DNA of 64,000 nucleotides, taken from contig NZ_CP192063.1 of NCBI RefSeq assembly GCF_050942425.1, positions 4,712,001-4,776,000 of the forward strand. The letters run 5' to 3'. Source of the DNA: Actinoallomurus sp050942425 (lineage in GTDB: Bacteria; Actinomycetota; Actinomycetes; Streptosporangiales; Streptosporangiaceae). Positions 52,283 through 60,308 of this stretch are shown here, piece by piece. Positions within the stretch are counted from its first letter, which is position 1, and each line of letters opens with the position of its first letter. Under the pieces are notes generated by a model. It saw only the letters and a list, made by a program, of their open reading frames with translations, made no database searches and had not been told where the DNA came from. The translations under genes and the position numbers were made by a program.

Positions 52283-53433
52283 GCGTCACCGCCCCCCTCG
52301 GATTCAGAGCGGCCGGATTGGCCGCGGGCATCAAGAAGGGCGGTGAGCGCGACCTCGCCCTCGTCGTCAACGACGGTCCGTCCCGCGCGGCGGCCGGCGT
52401 CTTCACCCGCAACCGCGTGAAGGCCGCGCCGGTGCTGTGGTCGGAGCAGGTGCTGCGCGGTGGCCGCGTGCGCGCCGTCATCCTCAACTCCGGTGGGGCC
52501 AACGCCTGCACCGGCCCGGCGGGCTTCCAGGACACGCACCAGACGGCCGAGAAGGTCGCGGACGTCCTCGGCGACTCGGCCGGCGAGGTCGCGGTCTGCT
52601 CCACCGGTCTCATCGGCGAGCGGTTGCCGATGGACGCCCTGCTCGGCGGCGTCGACAAGGCCGCCCGCGAGCTGTCGCGCGACGGCGGCCTGCCGGCGGC
52701 CGACGCGATCCGGACCACGGACACCGTCGCCAAGATCGCCTTCCGCCGGGCGACCGCCGGCTACACCGTCGGCGGCATGGCCAAGGGCGCGGGCATGCTC
52801 GCGCCGGCCCTCGCCACCATGCTCTGCGTGATCACGACCGACGCCGACGTCGACACGGCGACCCTCGACCGGGTGCTGCGGCGGGCCTGCGAGGTGACGT
52901 TCGAGCGCCTCGACACCGACGGCTGCATGTCCACCAACGACACCGTCCTGCTGCTGGCCAGCGGGGCGAGCGGCGTCAGCCCGTCCGAGGACGAGCTCGC
53001 CGAGACCGTCACCGACATCTGCGCCGACCTCGCCCGGCAGCTGCTGCTCGACGCCGAGGGCGCCACCAAGGCGATCGCGATCGAGGTCGTCGGCGCGGCC
53101 AACGACCACGACGCGGTGCTGGTCGGGCGCTCGGTGGCCCGCAGCAACCTGCTCAAGTGCGCGATCCACGGCGAGGACCCCAACTGGGGCCGCGTGCTGT
53201 CCGCCGTCGGCACCACCGAGGCCGTCTTCGACCCCGACCGCCTCAACGTCGCGATCAACGGCGTCTGGGTGTGCCGCAACGGATCCTTCGGCGACGACCG
53301 GTCCAAGGTCGACATGCGGCCCCGCGACGTGACCATCACCGTCGACCTCAGCGCCGGCCCCCACACCGCGACCGTGCACACCACCGACCTCACCGCCGAC
53401 TACGTCCACGAGAATTCGGCGTACTCCTCATGA
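52279..53433 (+). CDS. argJ: Bifunctional ornithine acetyltransferase / N-acetylglutamate synthase
   Basis: Recycles the acetyl group between N-acetylornithine and glutamate. The 384-residue Ntn-type enzyme cleaves itself at the Thr of ALAT-MLCV (within GAGMLAPALATMLCVITTDA). The oxyanion-hole Thr pair (STGLIGE) and the C-terminal ENSAYSS tail are conserved. Whether it is mono- or bifunctional is not decided by sequence alone; no separate argA is seen here. GTG start in a 4-bp overlap with argC. Confidence 0.95.
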   Translation: MSVTAPLGFRAAGLAAGIKKGGERDLALVVNDGPSRAAAGVFTRNRVKAAPVLWSEQVLRGGRVRAVILNSGGANACTGPAGFQDTHQTAEKVADVLGDSAGEVAVCSTGLIGERLPMDALLGGVDKAARELSRDGGLPAADAIRTTDTVAKIAFRRATAGYTVGGMAKGAGMLAPALATMLCVITTDADVDTATLDRVLRRACEVTFERLDTDGCMSTNDTVLLLASGASGVSPSEDELAETVTDICADLARQLLLDAEGATKAIAIEVVGAANDHDAVLVGRSVARSNLLKCAIHGEDPNWGRVLSAVGTTEAVFDPDRLNVAINGVWVCRNGSFGDDRSKVDMRPRDVTITVDLSAGPHTATVHTTDLTADYVHENSAYSS

Positions 53434-54347
53434 GCCCCACACCACAGATCCGTACGGCCGCCAGCGAGGCCGCCCTGCAGAAGGCCGCCACGCTCATCGA
53501 GGCGCTGCCCTGGCTGGAGGAGTTCCACGGCAAGACCGTCGTGATCAAGTACGGCGGGCATGCCATGGTCGACGACGACCTGCGGCTGGCCTTCGCCCGT
53601 GACGTCGCCTTCCTCCGGTACGCCGGGCTCCGCCCGGTGGTGGTGCACGGCGGCGGCCCGCAGATCAACGCGCACCTCGACCGGCTGGGCCTGAAGAGCA
53701 CGTTCAAGGCCGGTCTCCGGGTGACCACGCCGGAGACCATGGACGTCGTCCGCATGGTCCTGGTCGGCCAGGTCGGCCCCGACGTCGTGGGCCTGCTCAA
53801 CCAGCACGGCGCGTTCGGCGTCGGCATGTCGGGGGAGGACGCCCGGCTGTTCACCGCCCAGCGCAAGGCCGCCGTGGTGGACGGCGAACAGATCGACATC
53901 GGTTTGGTCGGCGAGATCGTCGACGTCGACTCCGGAGCGGTCCGCAGCCTCCTCGACGACGGCCGCATCCCGGTGATCTCCAGCATCGCCCGCGGCGAGG
54001 ACGGCGAGGTCTACAACGTCAACGCCGACACCGCGGCGGGCGCGCTGGCGGCCGCCCTCCAGGCCAGCAAGCTGGTCGTGCTGACCGACGTGGAGGGTCT
54101 GTACTCCGACTGGCCGGCCGACGGTTCCGGGGACCCCTCGGAGGTCATCGACCAGATCACCGCCGACGACCTGGAGAAACTTTTGCCCGATCTGTCAGCG
54201 GGCATGGTGCCAAAGATGGAGGCCTGCCTGCGCGCGGTGCGCGGCGGGGTCCCGCAGGCCCACGTGCTCGACGGCCGGGTGCCGCACGCGCTGCTGCTGG
54301 AGATCTTCACCGACGAGGGAATCGGAACCATGGTGGTGCCGGCATGA
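53430..54347 (+). CDS. argB: Acetylglutamate kinase
   Basis: Phosphorylates N-acetylglutamate, usually the arginine-sensitive step. The 305-residue protein has KTVVIKYGGHAM (nucleotide binding), VVHGGGPQIN, and VLTDVEGLYSDW. The ~25-residue N-terminal extension (TAASEAALQKAATLIEALPWL) is the helix found in hexameric, arginine-inhibited NAGKs, so feedback inhibition is likely. Start and stop overlap argJ and argD as ATGA. Confidence 0.96.
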   Translation: MSPTPQIRTAASEAALQKAATLIEALPWLEEFHGKTVVIKYGGHAMVDDDLRLAFARDVAFLRYAGLRPVVVHGGGPQINAHLDRLGLKSTFKAGLRVTTPETMDVVRMVLVGQVGPDVVGLLNQHGAFGVGMSGEDARLFTAQRKAAVVDGEQIDIGLVGEIVDVDSGAVRSLLDDGRIPVISSIARGEDGEVYNVNADTAAGALAAALQASKLVVLTDVEGLYSDWPADGSGDPSEVIDQITADDLEKLLPDLSAGMVPKMEACLRAVRGGVPQAHVLDGRVPHALLLEIFTDEGIGTMVVPA

Positions 54348-55585
54348 GCGCCCACGAAGCCGAGCAGGGGACACGCATGAGCGACCTGCGGAAGCGGTTC
54401 GAGGCCGCACTGATGCCCAACTACGGTGTCCCGCCGCTCGCGCTCGCCCGCGGCGAGGGCTGCCGGGTCTGGGACACCGACGGCAACGCCTACCTCGATC
54501 TCATCGGCGGCATCGCGGTCTCCGCGCTCGGGCACGGCCATCCGGCGCTGGTCCAGGCGGTCTCCGCGCAGGTCGCCACCCTCGCGCACACCTCCAACCT
54601 GTTCCTGCACGAGCCGGAGGTGCTGCTCGCCGAGCGCCTCCTCGAGCTGCTGGGCGGCGACGGGCGCGTCTTCTTCGCCAACTCCGGCACCGAGGCCAAC
54701 GAGGCGGCCTACAAGCTCATCCGGCGCCATGCAGGCAGGGGGGCGGCGGGGCGTAGCCACGGGGGTGAAGCACGCCGCACGTACGTGGTGGCGGCGGACA
54801 GCAGCTTCCACGGCCGGACGATGGGCGCGCTGGCGCTGACCGGCAAGGCGTCGATCCGCGAGCCGTTCGGCCCGTTCGCCGCCGACGTACGGTTCGTGAC
54901 GTACGGCTCGGTCGACGAACTGCGGGCCGCCGTCACCGGCGACTGCGCGGCCATCTTCCTCGAGCCGACCCAGGGCGAGGCGGGCGTGATCCCCGCGCCG
55001 GAGGGCTACCTCGCGGCCGCGCGGGCGATCTGCGACGAGACCGGAGCGGCGCTCGTCCTCGATGAGATCCAGAGCGGCATCGGCCGCACCGGCACCTGGT
55101 TCCAGCACCAGCACGAGGGCGTACGGCCCGACGTGATCACTCTGGCGAAGGGGCTGGGTGGCGGGCTGCCGATCGGCGCCTGCGTCGGTTTCGGCCCGTA
55201 CGCCACGGCGTTCGGCAAGGGCGATCACGGCTCGACGTTCGGCGGCAACCCCGTCGCCTGCGCCGCCGCGCTGGCCGTCCTGGACACCATCGAGCGCGAG
55301 GGCCTCCTCGAGCACGTCACCAAGGTCGGCGACCAGCTCGCCGCCGGCATCGAAGCGATCGACCATCCGCTCCTGGCGGGCGTACGCGGCCGGGGGCTGT
55401 GGCGGGCGATCGTCCTCACCGAGCCCAAGTCCGCCGCCGTCGAGGCCGCCGCCCGCGACGCCGGCTTCCTCGTCAACGCGGTCGCGCCCCAGGCGGTCCG
55501 GCTCGCCCCACCGCTGATCATCACGCCGGACGAGGCCGCCTCCTTCGTCACGGCCCTGCCGGGAATCCTGGTGGCGACGTCATGA
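54344..55585 (+). CDS. argD: Acetylornithine aminotransferase
   Basis: PLP enzyme of aminotransferase class III. The 413-residue protein has VRNYGVPPLAL-like opening, FFANSGTEANEAAYKLIRRH, the Asp in LVLDEIQSGIGRTG and the PLP-lysine in TLAKGLGGGLPIGA. A 14-residue Arg/Gly-rich insertion (HAGRGAAGRSHGGE) follows the IRRH segment and is not typical. The start overlaps argB; an internal ATG at 54377 (MSDLRKRFEAAL) is the start by homology and either could be used. Confidence 0.95.
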   Translation: MSAHEAEQGTRMSDLRKRFEAALMPNYGVPPLALARGEGCRVWDTDGNAYLDLIGGIAVSALGHGHPALVQAVSAQVATLAHTSNLFLHEPEVLLAERLLELLGGDGRVFFANSGTEANEAAYKLIRRHAGRGAAGRSHGGEARRTYVVAADSSFHGRTMGALALTGKASIREPFGPFAADVRFVTYGSVDELRAAVTGDCAAIFLEPTQGEAGVIPAPEGYLAAARAICDETGAALVLDEIQSGIGRTGTWFQHQHEGVRPDVITLAKGLGGGLPIGACVGFGPYATAFGKGDHGSTFGGNPVACAAALAVLDTIEREGLLEHVTKVGDQLAAGIEAIDHPLLAGVRGRGLWRAIVLTEPKSAAVEAAARDAGFLVNAVAPQAVRLAPPLIITPDEAASFVTALPGILVATS

Positions 55586-56247
55586 CCACACCGCTGACGA
55601 AGACGGCGCGGCAGTCGCGGATCATCGAGCTGCTCGGCCGCAACGCCGTGCACTCCCAGAGCGAGCTGGCCCGGCTGCTCGCCGACGCCGGCGTCGACGT
55701 CACCCAGGCCACCCTGTCGCGTGACCTCGTCGACATCGGCGCGGTGAAGCTGCGGGCCGCGGACGGTTCGCTGATCTACGCGGTGCCGGGGGAGGGCGGC
55801 GAGCGCATCCGCCGGGCCCGCACCGGCGCCGCCGAGACGTTCGGCGGCCGGCTGGCCCGGCTCGCCCAGGAGCTGCTGGTCTCCGCCGAGGCCTCCGCCA
55901 ACCTGGTGATCGTGCGCACCCCGGCCGGCGGCGCGCAGTTCCTCGCCTCGGCCATCGACCACGCCGACTGGCCCACCGTGCTCGGCACCGTGGCCGGCGA
56001 TGACACGATCCTCGTCATCGCGCGAGACCCCGCGGGCGGCGACGAGCTCGCGGCCGCGCTGCTGGCGCTGACCGAGCGGCGCCCGGACGACCGGGCCCCG
56101 CGAGCCGCGCGCGGCGGCGTGGGCGGCGCGCCCACCGACTCCTCCTGGGACCCGGTGGCCGACCCCGACGGCGGCACCGTTCAGGTCCCCCGCAGCACCG
56201 CCCCGATCATCTCGGCGGCCCCCGAGAAGGCCGAGCGACGATCTTAG
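55582..56247 (+). CDS. argR: Arginine repressor
   Basis: Hexameric arginine-dependent repressor. In its 221 residues the N-terminal winged helix has RIIELLGRNAVHSQSELARLL and TQATLSRDLVDIGAVK. A C-terminal arginine-binding/oligomerisation domain includes VIVRTPAGGAQFLASAIDH and GTVAGDDTILVIARD. It is about 55 residues longer than typical ArgR because of a disordered Pro/Gly/Ala-rich tail after LTERRPD. It lies in the operon it should control, coupled to argD by a 4-bp overlap. Confidence 0.93.
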   Translation: MTTPLTKTARQSRIIELLGRNAVHSQSELARLLADAGVDVTQATLSRDLVDIGAVKLRAADGSLIYAVPGEGGERIRRARTGAAETFGGRLARLAQELLVSAEASANLVIVRTPAGGAQFLASAIDHADWPTVLGTVAGDDTILVIARDPAGGDELAAALLALTERRPDDRAPRAARGGVGGAPTDSSWDPVADPDGGTVQVPRSTAPIISAAPEKAERRS

Positions 56248-56282
56248 GGGCGTCCGGTCGGAGATCCACCGGACGTCCCCTA
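56245..56282. terminator. Hairpin between argR and argG
   Basis: TAGGGGCGTCCGGT (56245-56258) and ACCGGACGTCCCCTA (56268-56282) pair with a one-base bulge around loop CGGAGATCC. The stem starts in the argR stop codon. Core GTCCGGT...AGATCC...ACCGGAC is shared with the hairpins at 46.6 and 46.8 kb. Confidence 0.7.
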
Positions 56283-56344
56283 GGGCGCCGTTCAGGCGGC
56301 GCCCGCCGTCAGCGTCAGACTTTTCGAATACTGGAGCCATCGTC

Positions 56345-57544
56345 ATGACCGAACGCGTCGTACTCGCGTATTCCGGAGGTCTCGACACCTCCGTCGCCAT
56401 CCCGTTCCTCGCCGAGCAGACCGGCGGTGAGGTCGTCGCCGTCGCCGTGGATCTCGGGCAGGGCGGAGAGGACCTCGAGGTCATCCGGAAGCGCGCTCTG
56501 GCCTGCGGCGCCGTCGAAGCGGTCGTCGTGGACGCCAGGGAGGAGTTCGCGGCGGACTTCTGCTTCCCGGCCCTCAAGGCCAACGCCCTCTACATGGACC
56601 GCTACCCGCTGGTGTCCGCGCTGTCCCGGCCGCTGATCGTCAAGCACCTCGTCGCCGCGGCGAAGGAGCACGGCGGCACGACGGTGTCGCACGGCTGCAC
56701 GGGCAAGGGCAACGACCAGGTCCGCTTCGAAGCCGGCCTGTCGGCCCTCGCCCCCGAGCTCAAGGTGATCGCGCCCGCCCGGGACTTCGCCTGGACCCGG
56801 GACAAGGCCATCACCTTCGCCGACGAGAAGGGCCTGCCGATCGACGTCACGTCCAAGTCGCCGTACTCCATCGACCAGAACCTCTGGGGCCGCGCCATCG
56901 AGACCGGCTTCCTGGAGGACATCTGGAACGCTCCGATCGAGGACGTCTACGCCTACACGTCGGACCCGGCGCAGCCGCGCGAGGCCGACGAGGTGGTCAT
57001 CACCTTCAAGGAAGGCGTCCCCGTCGCGCTGGACGGCCGGGAGCTCAGCCCGTACCAGCTCGTCGCCGAGCTCAACCAGCGGGCCGGTGCCCAGGGCGTC
57101 GGCCGCCTCGACATGGTCGAGGACCGCCTGGTCGGGATCAAGAGCCGCGAGGTCTACGAGGCACCGGCCGCGATCACGCTGATCAACGCCCACCAGGAGC
57201 TGGAGAACGTCACGGTCGAACGCGACCTCGCCCGCTTCAAGCGCGGCGTGGACCAGCGCTGGAGCGAGCTGGCCTACGACGGCCTGTGGTTCTCGCCGCT
57301 GATGGACGCGCTCGACGTCTTCATCGGCGAGGCCCAGAAGCACGTGTCCGGCGACGTCCGGATGACCCTGCACGGCGGCCGGGCGGTCGTCACGGGACGG
57401 CGCAGCGCCGCGTCCCTCTACGCCTACGACCTCGCCACGTACGACACCGGCGACACGTTCGACCAGAGCCTCGCCAAGGGCTTCGTCGAGCTGTGGAGCC
57501 TGCCGAGCAAGATCGCGGCCGAGCGGGACCGCCGGCTCGGCTGA
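56345..57544 (+). CDS. argG: Argininosuccinate synthase
   Basis: Condenses citrulline and aspartate with ATP. The 399-residue protein has the PP-motif VVLAYSGGLDTSVAIP, then SHGCTGKGNDQVRFE and ITFKEGVPVALDG as in type I enzymes. It starts ATG after the argR hairpin, 97 bp downstream, so it may have its own promoter. argF (ornithine carbamoyltransferase) is absent between argD/argR and argG; it must lie elsewhere. Confidence 0.97.
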   Translation: MTERVVLAYSGGLDTSVAIPFLAEQTGGEVVAVAVDLGQGGEDLEVIRKRALACGAVEAVVVDAREEFAADFCFPALKANALYMDRYPLVSALSRPLIVKHLVAAAKEHGGTTVSHGCTGKGNDQVRFEAGLSALAPELKVIAPARDFAWTRDKAITFADEKGLPIDVTSKSPYSIDQNLWGRAIETGFLEDIWNAPIEDVYAYTSDPAQPREADEVVITFKEGVPVALDGRELSPYQLVAELNQRAGAQGVGRLDMVEDRLVGIKSREVYEAPAAITLINAHQELENVTVERDLARFKRGVDQRWSELAYDGLWFSPLMDALDVFIGEAQKHVSGDVRMTLHGGRAVVTGRRSAASLYAYDLATYDTGDTFDQSLAKGFVELWSLPSKIAAERDRRLG

Positions 57545-57588
57545 ACCACCTCGGCCGGTCGGTCTCCCGGCCGCCGTCGGCCACGTGT

Positions 57589-57636
57589 GACCGGCCGACA
57601 TTTTGCCCACGCGGGACCGGCCGACATTTTGTCCAC
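57589..57636. repeat. Two 22-bp direct repeats between argG and argH
   Basis: GACCGGCCGACATTTTGCCC (57589-) and GACCGGCCGACATTTTGTCC (57615-), each continuing AC, are 26 bp apart with a single mismatch. They lie in the 222-bp argG-argH gap, about 130-180 bp before argH. Possible binding site for a regulator, or a short duplication. Confidence 0.75.
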
Positions 57637-57766
57637 CATCAATGCTCCGGGCCCGACGGCCCGGGCGGCACCCGCCGACACGGCCGGGCCGCCATGCAGT
57701 AGTTTCGCATCGGCGGCCGGTCAGGTCGCGGACGCCTGCCGACAGTTTCCAGGGGAGAAGAACAGC

Positions 57767-59197
57767 GTGACGGACGACCAGCAGCACAAGACGCCGACCA
57801 GGCTGTGGGGCGCCCGGTTCGAGGGCGGTCCGTCCGAGGCCCTCGCCCGCCTGTCGGTCAGCGTGCAGTTCGACTGGCGGCTCGCCCCGTACGACCTGCT
57901 GGGGTCGCGAGCCCACGCCCGGGTCCTGCACCGCGCGGACCTGCTCACCGAGGACGAGCTGCGCCGCATGCTCGACGCCCTCGACGACCTGGACAACGCC
58001 TGCCGCACCGGCGAGTTCCGCCCGACGGTCGCCGACGAGGACGTCCACACCGCGCTGGAGCGCGGCCTGCTCGAGCGGCTCGGCGCCCTCGGCGGCAAGC
58101 TGCGCGCCGGCCGCAGCCGGAACGATCAGGTCGCCACCGACCTGCGGCTCTACCTGCGGGACCACGTCCGGCAGATCGTGTCCCGGCTCGTGGAGCTGGA
58201 GACCGCGCTGATCGCCCAGGCCGACCACAACCTCGGCGTCGCCGCTCCAGGCATGACCCACCTGCAGCACGCCCAGCCGGTGCTGTTCTCGCACCAGCTG
58301 CTGGCGCACGTGCACGCGTTCGCCCGCGACGTCGACCGGCTGCGCGACTGGGACAAACGGGCCGCGATCAGCCCGCTGGGCTCCGGTGCCCTCGCCGGGT
58401 CCTCGCTGCCGCTGGACCCGGAGGCGGTCGCGGAGGAGCTGGGCTTCACCGCCGCCGCCCCCAACTCGATGGACGCCGTGAGCGACCGCGACTTCGCCGT
58501 CGAGTTCCTCGCCGCCGCCGCGCTGATCGGCGTCCACCTGTCGCGCCTGAGCGAGGAGGTCGTGCTCTGGGCGTCCCAGGAGTTCCGCTGGATCGAGATG
58601 GACGACACCTACGCGACCGGGTCGTCGATCATGCCGCAGAAGAAGAACCCGGACGTCGCCGAGCTGGCCCGCGGCAAGTCCGGCCGGCTCATCGGTCACC
58701 TCACCGCGCTGCTGACCACGCTGAAGGGCCTGCCGCTCACCTACAACCGCGACTTCCAGGAGGACAAGGAGGGCGTGTTCGACGCCGTCGACACCCTGCT
58801 GCTCGTCCTGCCCGCGATGTCCGGCCTGATCGCCACCATGCGCGTCAACACCGAACGCCTGGAGGCGCTCGCCCCCCAGGGCTTCGCCCTCGCCACCGAC
58901 GTCGCCGAGCTGCTGGTCCGTAAGGGTGTGGCGTTCCGCGACGCGCACGAGGTCGTCGGTCACCTCGTCGTGTGGTGCCAGGTCAACGACAAGGACTTCG
59001 GCGACCTCACCGACGACGAGCTGGCCAAGGTCTCCCCGCACCTGACCCCCGACGTACGCGACGTCTTCTCCGTCCAGGGCGCGCTCGCCGCTCGCAAGGC
59101 GTACGGCGGCACCTCGCCGGAGCGCGTCGCCGAGCAGCTCACGACGCTGCGCTCGCTCGTCGACGGCCACGCCTCCTGGGCGGCCTCGGGAATCTGA
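57767..59197 (+). CDS. argH: Argininosuccinate lyase
   Basis: Last step of arginine synthesis, splitting argininosuccinate to arginine and fumarate. The 476-residue fumarase/aspartase-superfamily enzyme has TRLWGARFEGGPSEAL, RSRNDQVATDLRL, the catalytic His in THLQHAQP and the signature loop GSSIMPQKKNPD. The GTG at 57767 follows AGGGGAGAAG; a longer open frame upstream lacks homology. The AAG gene starts in its stop codon. Confidence 0.96.
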   Translation: MTDDQQHKTPTRLWGARFEGGPSEALARLSVSVQFDWRLAPYDLLGSRAHARVLHRADLLTEDELRRMLDALDDLDNACRTGEFRPTVADEDVHTALERGLLERLGALGGKLRAGRSRNDQVATDLRLYLRDHVRQIVSRLVELETALIAQADHNLGVAAPGMTHLQHAQPVLFSHQLLAHVHAFARDVDRLRDWDKRAAISPLGSGALAGSSLPLDPEAVAEELGFTAAAPNSMDAVSDRDFAVEFLAAAALIGVHLSRLSEEVVLWASQEFRWIEMDDTYATGSSIMPQKKNPDVAELARGKSGRLIGHLTALLTTLKGLPLTYNRDFQEDKEGVFDAVDTLLLVLPAMSGLIATMRVNTERLEALAPQGFALATDVAELLVRKGVAFRDAHEVVGHLVVWCQVNDKDFGDLTDDELAKVSPHLTPDVRDVFSVQGALAARKAYGGTSPERVAEQLTTLRSLVDGHASWAASGI

Positions 59198-59823
59198 TGA
59201 GCGTTCCGCTCCCGCGCGCGTTCTTCGACCGCCTGCCCGAGGCGGTCGCACCCGACCTCCTCGGCTGCGTCCTCGAACGCTCGTCGCCGGAGGGAACGGT
59301 CGCGGTGCGCCTGACGGAGGTGGAGGCGTACGCCGGCCCCCTCGATCCGGCCTCGCACGCCTTCCGGGGCCGGACGGACCGTAACGCCGTGATGTTCGGT
59401 CCGCCCGGCCACGCGTACGTGTACTTCACCTACGGCATGCACAACTGCGTGAACCTCGTGTGCCTGGGGGACGGCACCGCGGCGGCCGTCCTGATCCGCG
59501 CCGGTGAGATCATCGAGGGCCGGGAGCTGGCGATGGCCCGCCGTCCACGCTCTTCGGTCCGCGATCTGGCGCGGGGCCCCGCCCGGCTCTGCGAGGCCCT
59601 GGCGATCGACCGGGCGCTCTACGGCGCCGACGTCTGCGACCCGGAGAGCCCCCTGCGCGTGCTGCCCGGGACGTCGTCGGCGGAGGTGCGCACCGGGCCC
59701 CGTACGGGGGTGACCAGCGCCAAGGACGTGCCCTGGCGGTTCTGGATCGACGGGGACCCGAGCGTCTCCGCGTACCGCCTGCACGCGCCCCGCCGCCGGC
59801 CGACGCCGGAGACACGCGGCTAG
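59197..59823 (+). CDS. DNA-3-methyladenine glycosylase (AAG/MPG family)
   Basis: Base-excision repair enzyme removing alkylated purines. The 208-residue protein has the catalytic Glu43 in TEVEAYAGP, the DNA-intercalating segment YVYFTYGMHNCVN and GPARLCEALAI, conserved in the AAG fold. Full length. The start overlaps argH by 1 bp (TGATG); the pairing argH-AAG-tyrS is common in actinomycetes. Confidence 0.93.
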   Translation: MSVPLPRAFFDRLPEAVAPDLLGCVLERSSPEGTVAVRLTEVEAYAGPLDPASHAFRGRTDRNAVMFGPPGHAYVYFTYGMHNCVNLVCLGDGTAAAVLIRAGEIIEGRELAMARRPRSSVRDLARGPARLCEALAIDRALYGADVCDPESPLRVLPGTSSAEVRTGPRTGVTSAKDVPWRFWIDGDPSVSAYRLHAPRRRPTPETRG

Positions 59824-59826
59824 GGT

Positions 59827-59985
59827 TCATGCCCGTGCCCGGGTGAGCCGCGCCGCCGAGACGAGGTGGATCGCGGCCAGGACGGTGCCGCCGGCGATCA
59901 TTCCCGGGTCGCGCAGGGAGATCCCGATCGCCGCGTCCGCGACCTGGGCCGGTCCGGCGACGGCCAGCACCGGGACCAGCCCACG
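59827..59985 (-). pseudogene. C-terminal remnant of a small membrane protein
   Basis: About 50 codons on the minus strand read GLVPVLAVAGPAQVADAAIG and then LRDPGMIAGGTVLAAIHLVS before a short basic end. The pattern of two hydrophobic segments around an Asp and a Met-Ile resembles the C-terminus of DUF4267-like membrane proteins. No N-terminal half is present upstream; the sequence switches to unrelated DNA near 59985. Family assignment tentative. Confidence 0.45.
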
Positions 59986-60177
59986 CTGCGGCCGGACGAT
60001 GACGCCTCCCGGATCCCGACAACCGGCGACGGCAGCGGCTGGAGCGGACGCGCCCTGCTCGCCGAGTGCACCGAGGCGGCGCGGGCCCTCGACGACGACC
60101 TCACCGCCGCGCTCGACGCCGAACAGCGCGCCACGCTCGAAGATCTGCTCGCCGCCGCCGAGGGCCTCCCGGCCTGA
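59985..60177 (+). pseudogene. C-terminal remnant of a MarR-family regulator
   Basis: About 60 codons read LRPDDDASRIPTTGDGSGWS then RALLAECTEAARALDDDLTA and ALDAEQRATLEDLLAAAEGL, ending at TGA. This matches the wing and last helices of MarR proteins. The DNA-recognition helices are missing. It starts exactly where the minus-strand membrane remnant ends, so both were probably cut by one deletion. Confidence 0.5.
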
Positions 60178-60308
60178 GAGGCCGGCCGGGCCTGGCGGTG
60201 CCTGGAAGCAAATCGGTGGGAGACGCACCGGACGACCCGTTACCTTGAAGCCGAACCGGTCCGGCATCCTTGGAAGGGACCGGACGTACGTACGAGACGA
60301 GGAAGAAC

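Noticed and set aside
56315..59251. 978-codon open frame on the minus strand across argG and argH
   Set aside because: Shadow of argG/argH codon bias. No homology-like segments, and both plus-strand genes carry all their motifs.
60178..60308. T-box or other riboswitch before tyrS
   Set aside because: No T-box sequence (TGGNACCGCG-like) or specifier loop is visible; the spacer is only 131 bp.
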